Below the pieces are notes generated by a model. That model saw only the letters and a list, made by a program, of their open reading frames with translations. It did no database searches and was not told the DNA's origin. Below are positions 58,164 through 64,000 of a DNA stretch of 64,000 nucleotides, in pieces. The stretch is from Physcia stellaris. Taxonomy: Eukaryota > Ascomycota > Lecanoromycetes > Caliciales > Physciaceae. The DNA is taken from the NCBI GenBank assembly GCA_018902385.1, contig JABSSW010000031.1:186001-250000 (forward strand), given 5' to 3'. Position 1 is the stretch's first letter; every line of letters begins with the position of its first letter. The position numbers and the translations under genes were made by a program.

Positions 58164-59080
58164 TCATAGACTTTTCCAACTGTTAGGACACGTCTCTTGA
58201 TCGAAAGGCCGGCGAGACCAACAGCAGCCATCGATGTAGTAGATTCCACCCAGACGACTATTACCAGACCGAGTGTCAACTTACGTCGCGCTTTGCCCAA
58301 TGTCCGTAGGGGCCAACGCCATTGCAACGATACTGAACTCCACATCCTTCTCACCCGCATATTTCATCAAGCTCCCAACCCCAAGCTGAAGTGCTTTCTC
58401 ACTAAGAGCATCCTCGTTCGCTGCCAAAGCGCCTCGATCGAGCGGGCCCTTCATGCCCCCATTGAGCTCCCATAGATGGCCGTCCTCGGCTTTGACGAAG
58501 CAGATGTAGTGATTGCCAACATGATCCCCATGCTCAGGAGCTTCTGTATCCCCAGACCTTCCGGCGGCCTGATGCGCAGCCTCGAGTTCCTCGGTGTTGT
58601 ACAGCACCTCTGCTCTTTCTGTCGGCTGTAGATCCGTAACCTTTTGTAGCAGCCGATCCAAGTACGATTCCGGCTGGATGTGCCTTCTCGCGCCGCCATT
58701 TGCCAACCCGTGTAACAATGCTATGAGGCCGCATGCATTGGGGATGATTTGGCGGAACCAGATGACCGGCTCATCAGGTCCTGCACCGTGGTATTGAGGC
58801 ATCGCCACATTTTCTGCAGCCCGAGCTCTTTCGAAAACCGCCGCTGGGCAGGTGAACAGTAGGGCGTAGACAGGGCGGGGGATGAAGGCTAGAAGGTCGA
58901 CATCATCGATGCTGTGAACATCGTGGAAGCTTATGGATGGCTCAACACCGAGGTCATGTGAAAGCTGAGAGAAGACAACTGGGTTGTTTTCTGCCGCAAA
59001 GTCAGCGTCGAGCTCGGAAGTCAAAGTAACTACAGACCTAAGGGGATGAAGGATTTTTGCTGCTGCTGCGACGAAGCCAT
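58164..59080 (-). CDS. ubiquitin C-terminal hydrolase, UCH (C12) family, three exons
   Basis: Minus-strand exons 59080-59038, 58990-58285 and 58179-58164 sum to 765 nt (254 aa plus stop). The start reads MASSQQQQKSFIPLENNP once the 47-nt intron is removed; the last exon encodes only about five residues. Family motifs are NNPVVFSQLSHDLGV, YALLFTCP, the nucleophile in IIPNACGLIALLHG (Cys codon 58733-58731), and GNHYICFVKAEDGHLWELNGG with the catalytic His. The third triad residue is usually Asp in ELDG; here the sequence reads ELNG. The enzymes remove small adducts from the ubiquitin C-terminus in the cytosol. Length agrees with UCH-L3/Yuh1. The gene is divergent from the NDH-2-like gene. Confidence 0.9.
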
Positions 59081-59701
59081 AACCTTTGCACAACTTTACA
59101 CTTCTCCACAGGTAGCTCTATGGAGAGCAGATCCGATTAATCGATGAAACTGAAGCGTATGCAGACATGATTGATATGAGACGTTGGATTTCGGGCATCC
59201 TTGACACGCGTCAGGGCGTCGCTCAGACTCGGCACGCTGATCATTGAAGCTGAACATAGAGTAGCCATCACGAAAGTATGAGAAAAGATCCGAAACTGAA
59301 ATAAATGTTAACGGTGTCTTTGAAATATTGTCAAATAATTGACGTAAAAGTCTTGGGTCACGATCGTAAGCAGTGCATTTGGTGCTGGTGATTACTAAGC
59401 CGATCGAACACAGCCACAATTGGTGGCGTCGACAGCGGCGGAGAAGATGAGACGAAAACGCATTACCTTCCTCTCGAACTTCGAGAGACTTTACTTATAA
59501 CCTTCTCTACCTCTATCATATCTCCAAGAGGCTAGCGAGAGAACTCATCAGATAAGTAGATTGCTGAATTAGCATCTAATAATGTCACGGTAATTCGAAA
59601 CCTACTCCAAGGCATCAACATAAAGTAGCTCAACAATATCTCATCGCATCGCATCCTATCCCCTACCGCTGCCCTAAAACCCCTTCCCAAAAAACTCTCA
59701 A
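59081..59701. promoter_or_regulatory. divergent promoter region of the UCH and NDH-2-like genes
   Basis: 620 bp between the two ATGs. No defined motif is claimed. Confidence 0.4.
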
Positions 59702-60973
59702 ATGTCAAAACCCCACATCCTAATCATCGGCTCCGGCTGGGCGGGTTTCTACCTCGCCTCCTACCTCTCCACAACCCACTACCGCATAACCATAATCTCC
59801 CCGCGGCGCACAAGCGCCTACACGCCCCTCCTCGCCTCCGCCGCATGCGGCCTCTTCAACTTCTACCTCGCCGAAGAGCCCATCCGCTCCAAGTCGCGGG
59901 ACATCACGTACCTCAAAGCGAACGTGTTATCCATCTCCTTCGCCTCGCACAGCGTGACCTGCGCGCCCGCCTTCGACGACGACGACCAGCGCTTCGAAGT
60001 CGAGTACGACTACCTCGTGCTCGCGCCCGGGTGCGTCCCGAACACATTCGGCACCCCCGGCGTGGCGGAGCACGCGCTCTTCATGAAGAACGTCAGCGAC
60101 GCGATGGCGGTGCGCAAGCTCCTCTTCGATCTGCTCGAGAAAGCGTCTTTGCCGACGTGCACGCCCGCGCGCCGCGCCGAGCTGCTGCATATCGCCATCG
60201 TCGGCGGCGGGCCGACGGGGGTGGAGATGACGGCTGAGCTGGACGACTTGGCGCATCGTGAGCTGCGAGACTTGTACCCTGAGGTTGCGGAGTATATCCG
60301 GATTAGCATTTATGATGTTGCGCCGAATATTTTGGCGGCTTATGATCAGAAGCTGTATCAGTATGCGAATGACCAGTTGGTGCGGCGGAATATTGCTGTT
60401 GAGACTAATTCTCATATCGAGAGGGTAGAGAAGGATGCGTTCTTCACGAGGGAAAAAGGTAGGGTGGGCTATGGCATGCTGGTGTGGGCAACAGGCAATA
60501 AAGCAGTCAAATTGGTCGAGGACATGGATGTACGGAAGACTGGGAGGGGTTTGGTGAGGATTCTTACTGACAGCCATTTGCGGGTCTATAAAAGCGATGC
60601 TACGGACGAGTTACACGACAACGTCTTCGCGCTAGGTGATGCGGCTGATATTGAAGGAGCGTCATTACCTACAACAGCGGAGGTGGCTGTCCAGAAGGCC
60701 AAGTATTTGGTCGACTTCTTCAACGGCCGAGGCTCAAGATCTTCCCCCTCAGCGCCTTTTGAGTACAAACAGAAGCAGCTGGTGTCTTACATAGGCTCGC
60801 ATGATGGCGTCATTGCAGGCAAAGGGGACCAGGAGGGGTGGACGGGGAAGTCTGCGTGGCTGGCTTGGAGGAGCGGCTCAGTGATGTGGACACGGAGCTG
60901 GAGGAATCGAGTCGTGATCGTGCTAACGTGGCTGCTCAATAGCATCTTTGGGAAAGAGATCGCGAAGATGTAA
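59702..60973 (+). CDS. FAD/NAD(P)H oxidoreductase, alternative NADH dehydrogenase (NDH-2)/AIF-like
   Basis: Intronless, 423 aa, starting at the ATG at 59702. The FAD-binding GxGxxG is at residues 8-13 (IIGSGWAGF). YDYLVLAPGCVPNTFGTPG closes the first FAD segment. The NAD(P)H-binding Rossmann is IAIVGGGPTGVE (about 168-179). VFALGDAADIEG is the second FAD motif. A C-terminal amphipathic/hydrophobic helix (WLAWRSG...VIVLTWLLNSIFG) fits monotopic membrane attachment as in NDH-2. The protein is shorter than typical mitochondrial NDE/NDI enzymes (about 500-570 aa) and lacks an evident mitochondrial presequence and EF-hand. Its location and electron acceptor are therefore open; quinone reduction is the family's usual reaction. 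Confidence 0.87.
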   Translation: MSKPHILIIGSGWAGFYLASYLSTTHYRITIISPRRTSAYTPLLASAACGLFNFYLAEEPIRSKSRDITYLKANVLSISFASHSVTCAPAFDDDDQRFEVEYDYLVLAPGCVPNTFGTPGVAEHALFMKNVSDAMAVRKLLFDLLEKASLPTCTPARRAELLHIAIVGGGPTGVEMTAELDDLAHRELRDLYPEVAEYIRISIYDVAPNILAAYDQKLYQYANDQLVRRNIAVETNSHIERVEKDAFFTREKGRVGYGMLVWATGNKAVKLVEDMDVRKTGRGLVRILTDSHLRVYKSDATDELHDNVFALGDAADIEGASLPTTAEVAVQKAKYLVDFFNGRGSRSSPSAPFEYKQKQLVSYIGSHDGVIAGKGDQEGWTGKSAWLAWRSGSVMWTRSWRNRVVIVLTWLLNSIFGKEIAKM

Positions 60974-61576
60974 GGAGAGGTAGGAGCTTTATGTGTTGGG
61001 GCGAAGCATAAAGTAACGAGGGAAGGTCCGAGTTGGATCAAGCATATATTGATTTACGACATCATGATGAACCGTCCACTCGATAATACGTTGATAGGTA
61101 TCATAGGGGTAAGAGTATTTACTGTGGATAATTGGGAGATCTGATGGAACTCTACTCATTCTAATATGTCTATAAGCTGATAATGTTGGTTCTAGCATCA
61201 AAGGCGATACGGAACCTATGTTACAATAAAATGACATCCTATCTCTTACATTTGATCTTTCATTCTAGGTATACATGTCTGCTCTAGGGAATATCTACAG
61301 GACGAAATCTAGAAGAATAAGCAATGTGGGCTAAAGCATTGAAAGATCTAAAGAGAGCAAGGAGTAGTAGAATCCGATAAAACCGAGATGACACATGTAT
61401 ATCATATCAGAAAGAACGACGTGTCGATATGTCCAGGGAAAGCGCGACCCTCCCAAATTCGCTATATTTGCCCCTAGTCAAAAACATTCTTAAAAAATCC
61501 TCCAATATCCCACGAAAACTCAACTATCATCAAATCAGCGCACAATCTACAGCATCTAGCAGTAATAAAACTACCC
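60974..61576. other. intergenic, nothing recognised
   Basis: 0.6 kb of AT-moderate sequence with no supported gene. Confidence 0.45.
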
Positions 61577-62197
61577 ATGGAAATCCCCCCCCTCGACCTC
61601 CTCTTCGCAATCCCCATCAACATCCTCCTGCTCCCCCTCACACTCGCTCTCGTCAGCATAGTCCTCTCGCTCATCTTCCTCGCCGTCTTTTTGTTCGTAT
61701 ACCCGTGGTACATCATTCACCAAGTGCACTGGGTGCATGAGTCCGTGGGGTGGGAAGAGGTCGTTGTTGGGTGGTTGCTGGGGTTGAACTGGATGACTAT
61801 AGGGATACGATTTTTTGGGTGAGTACGTTAAAGTAGTGATTTCCTTTCCTGCCTTTGAGGATGGAATGGGGGGAAAAGGGATTATGAGGGTTACCTAACA
61901 GTCAAAAATTACGTATGTTTACGAAGTAACGTCAATCAATCATAAAACCCCTTAAATAGACATTCGCTGATTCGGAGAATTCCTAGGATCACATGGACAG
62001 ACCTCCTCATCCTATTCGCAAACCTCCTTCTCGACATCTTTGCCATTCTGACCGAGTACTTCGCGATAGACTGGACGTGGGTGATGGATGTGATAGAGGA
62101 CTCGACCGAGCGGGCGAGACGGATGAGAGAACGACTGGAGAGGGAGCAGGAACTGAGAGAAAGACTTGTGAGGGATCAATTAGGATGGAGAGGCTGA
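61577..62197 (+). CDS. small membrane protein of unknown function, two exons
   Basis: Exons 61577-61818 and 61987-62197 sum to 453 nt (150 aa plus stop). The donor is GTGAGT, the acceptor CCTAG, and the joint reads RFFG|ITWTDLL. There are two hydrophobic segments: residues about 10-45 (LLFAIPINILLLPLTLALV continuing to FLFVYPWYI) and about 85-105 (LLILFANLLLDIFAILTEYF). A charged Arg/Glu-rich helix forms the C-terminus (about 118-145), probably a short coiled coil facing the cytosol. I recognise no family. Joint phases and length support a real gene. Confidence 0.6.
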
Positions 62198-63065
62198 GGG
62201 GATGGAATCTTGTCAGACGGGTTAGATTGTTATGCTTCTAGTTTATGGTACTCGGGTTCGTATAGGGAACGCATTGAATTGATGAGCGTATCTGGATAGG
62301 TTGGAGTCGGCTCTGGTACTCACTGATACCGCTTGTCTGAAGTGGCAATTTCACCAGTCTGTGGGTACCCTGCTCTTCATCTATAATTGTGACTCTGTTT
62401 GCAACAAATTTCAGCAAACTGTCAAGCAAGCAATGCCATCAGCTTTTGTGGGCTTCATGATTTATTCTACGGGCTGATATTATTTGATGTTTTCATGTCA
62501 GATTCATCTTCTTTGATTCAATGACGGATACACGTCTCATCCCAGTGGGTATATTGGTTGGGATACATTGAATAGCACACTTACACGATACAGACCACGG
62601 TCTAGCACGTAATGAGGGAGGAGCACAGCCTCGGGACTTGATATTGAAGATCACTACAACTGGCTATACCAGCTTTTCTGTACCCATATATTATGGAGAC
62701 TCCTATCAACTTCTACGTGCAATAATATTAACTAACCGAATGTTATTGGACTGGAACTACGACTTGAAGAGTCGTTCTAAAATGAGACAGAAGCAGTTGC
62801 GCTCCTCGCTGGCTATGGACTGTTGGAGAATTCTCTCTCCGAGAATTTAAAGGTGCTGAGGCCAAGAATAAGAGATATGGTTGCAACTTTGCACCCCCAA
62901 TGGCGGCTAGCTTTCCAATACTCTAATACATCTCTCGCTCGCCCCGAACAAGAGGGAGGGAAAGAATCTTCGCAAGCTCCAGGTCAGTCCTCCCATTTGA
63001 TGAAGATAGGCGCATTTTCGTATACAATACCATCCTAGGGTATTAATTTTTGTCACCATCCTACT
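62198..63065. other. intergenic, nothing recognised
   Basis: 0.87 kb without family motifs. The frame at 62,823-63,038 is not supported. Confidence 0.45.
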
Positions 63066-63954
63066 TTAATAGTATAATGCCTTTACTGTAAGTAGGAGAA
63101 TCAAAGCGATACACAATATCACTCTGCTCGCGGCAGACATGGTCCATCCACAGTAAGGGATCAGATCGCCGTACAAGCTAACACAACGTCCAAATGTCCC
63201 CGTCAGGGACTTCCAGGCTCCTGAGACCCAAGTGTAGCCAAATTCAATTTGGAGTCTAGCCTGTGACCGTCGTTCTCCCAGTAAGCGTCCCTTACCTGCT
63301 TTGATATAGGTCTGTCTGGCTACCGTCTGGGAACGTATACACAACCGGCTCTCAATATTTGAGTCATCCGCGGTCCCCAACTGGACCAAGGTTTGAACAG
63401 CGACCAAGTTCCCCAGCTTCGCCGCATGCTGCAGTGCAGATCGCTCTCCGTGATCTTTCGCATGGAGATCAGCTCCGTGAGAAACCAAAAGCGTGATCGT
63501 AGCTTCCGCACGCTTGGTCTCGACGGCGTAGTGCAAAGGTCCCCTCCCCCTCCCATCTTTCTGATTCACTAGAGAAACTTTGGCTGTGCTGATGACGTAC
63601 TCAATGACAGGGACGTTACCCCTCTGCGCGGCGAGGTGGAGAATAGATCTCCCATCTCTGTCCACGGTCTTGAGGTCGAAATTGCTGCGCTCATGATACT
63701 TTCTGAAAGGTTTGTGGGGAGTCTTACTTGACCAAGCTAGGTAGTGGAGAAGACTCATACCGTGATCATCGCAGGAGGAATGATCCACTAGAGAGCCATG
63801 GCCGTTCAGTATTTGCTCGGAGACTGGGCTTCGGAAAGTATGTAGAGGCGTTCTGCCCTCCACGTCGCGGTTGTGAAGGTCTCCGCCATGGTCGACAAGG
63901 ACTCTGGGGATGTTGTAGTCTTTGGACAATGCAATGGCGCAGTGTAGCGGTGTT
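63066..63954 (-). CDS. ankyrin-repeat protein with C-terminal membrane anchor, 3' exon
   Basis: The exon begins at an acceptor at 63,955 (CCTCAG) with TPLHCAIALSKDY, so the gene continues beyond the window edge. Five to six ankyrin units are visible: TPLHCAIAL, RTPLHTF, SLLHYLAW, GRSILHLAAQRGN, RGPLHYAVETKR and SALQHAAKLGN. A basic stretch follows, then one C-terminal membrane segment (VILCIALILLLTVKALYY) ending at the stop at 63066. Ankyrin units mediate protein contacts; the tail suggests membrane anchoring. The N-terminal part, which may carry another domain, is not visible. Confidence 0.85.
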
Positions 63955-64000
63955 CTGAGGGTTTGGTCAGGGTGGCAAGCCTACGGTAGATTTTCGAATG

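Overview
This window looks like nuclear DNA of a filamentous ascomycete (Pezizomycotina). Genes are interrupted by short introns (about 47-155 nt) with GT..AG ends and CTAAC-type branch sites. The protein families are typical of that group: fungal-specific transcription factor, adenylate-forming reductase, non-reducing polyketide synthase, Pth11-like rhodopsin protein, berberine-bridge-type oxidase and DUF1772. The sequence does not let me name the species.

Layout. 1-5.4 kb: the 3' part of a DUF924 gene, a four-exon regulator gene, a doubtful F-box-like remnant and a broken DUF1772 (anthrone-oxygenase-like) gene. 5.4-18.09 kb: a sharply bounded, extremely AT-rich block in which nearly every C is followed by G or A. 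CpT and CpC, and ApG and GpG on the other strand, are almost absent. This resembles the footprint of repeat-induced C-to-T mutation, but with the opposite dinucleotide preference to classical RIP (CpA). A decayed Helitron (HUH Rep plus PIF1-type helicase) can be read inside it, followed by a decayed cysteine-rich/acidic/basic reading frame. 18.4-23.6 kb: a divergent pair, a 273-aa protein of unknown function and a ~1,290-aa CHAT (caspase-like) protein with both catalytic residues. 24-33 kb: sparse, with a DQGWS-type fungal protein, an SDR and a secreted FAD oxidase.

34-53.3 kb reads as a secondary-metabolite cluster: adenylate-forming reductase (A-T-R), Myb-type regulator, P450, MFS transporter and a ten-exon NR-PKS (SAT-KS-AT-PT-ACP-ACP-TE). 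The simplest joint role is that the PKS makes an aromatic polyketide, the A-T-R enzyme reduces an acid to an aldehyde, the P450 oxidises it, the MFS exports it and the Myb protein may control the set. The product is not predictable here. The PKS needs one extra base in an A-run of the KS domain to keep frame. 53.3-64 kb: a foldback hairpin in a gene-poor stretch, a Pth11-like receptor, a UCH-family deubiquitinase, an NDH-2/AIF-like oxidoreductase, a small membrane protein and the 3' end of an ankyrin-repeat gene.

Exon joints were chosen by eye from splice motifs, frame and family motifs. Where exon lengths sum to a multiple of three this is stated.
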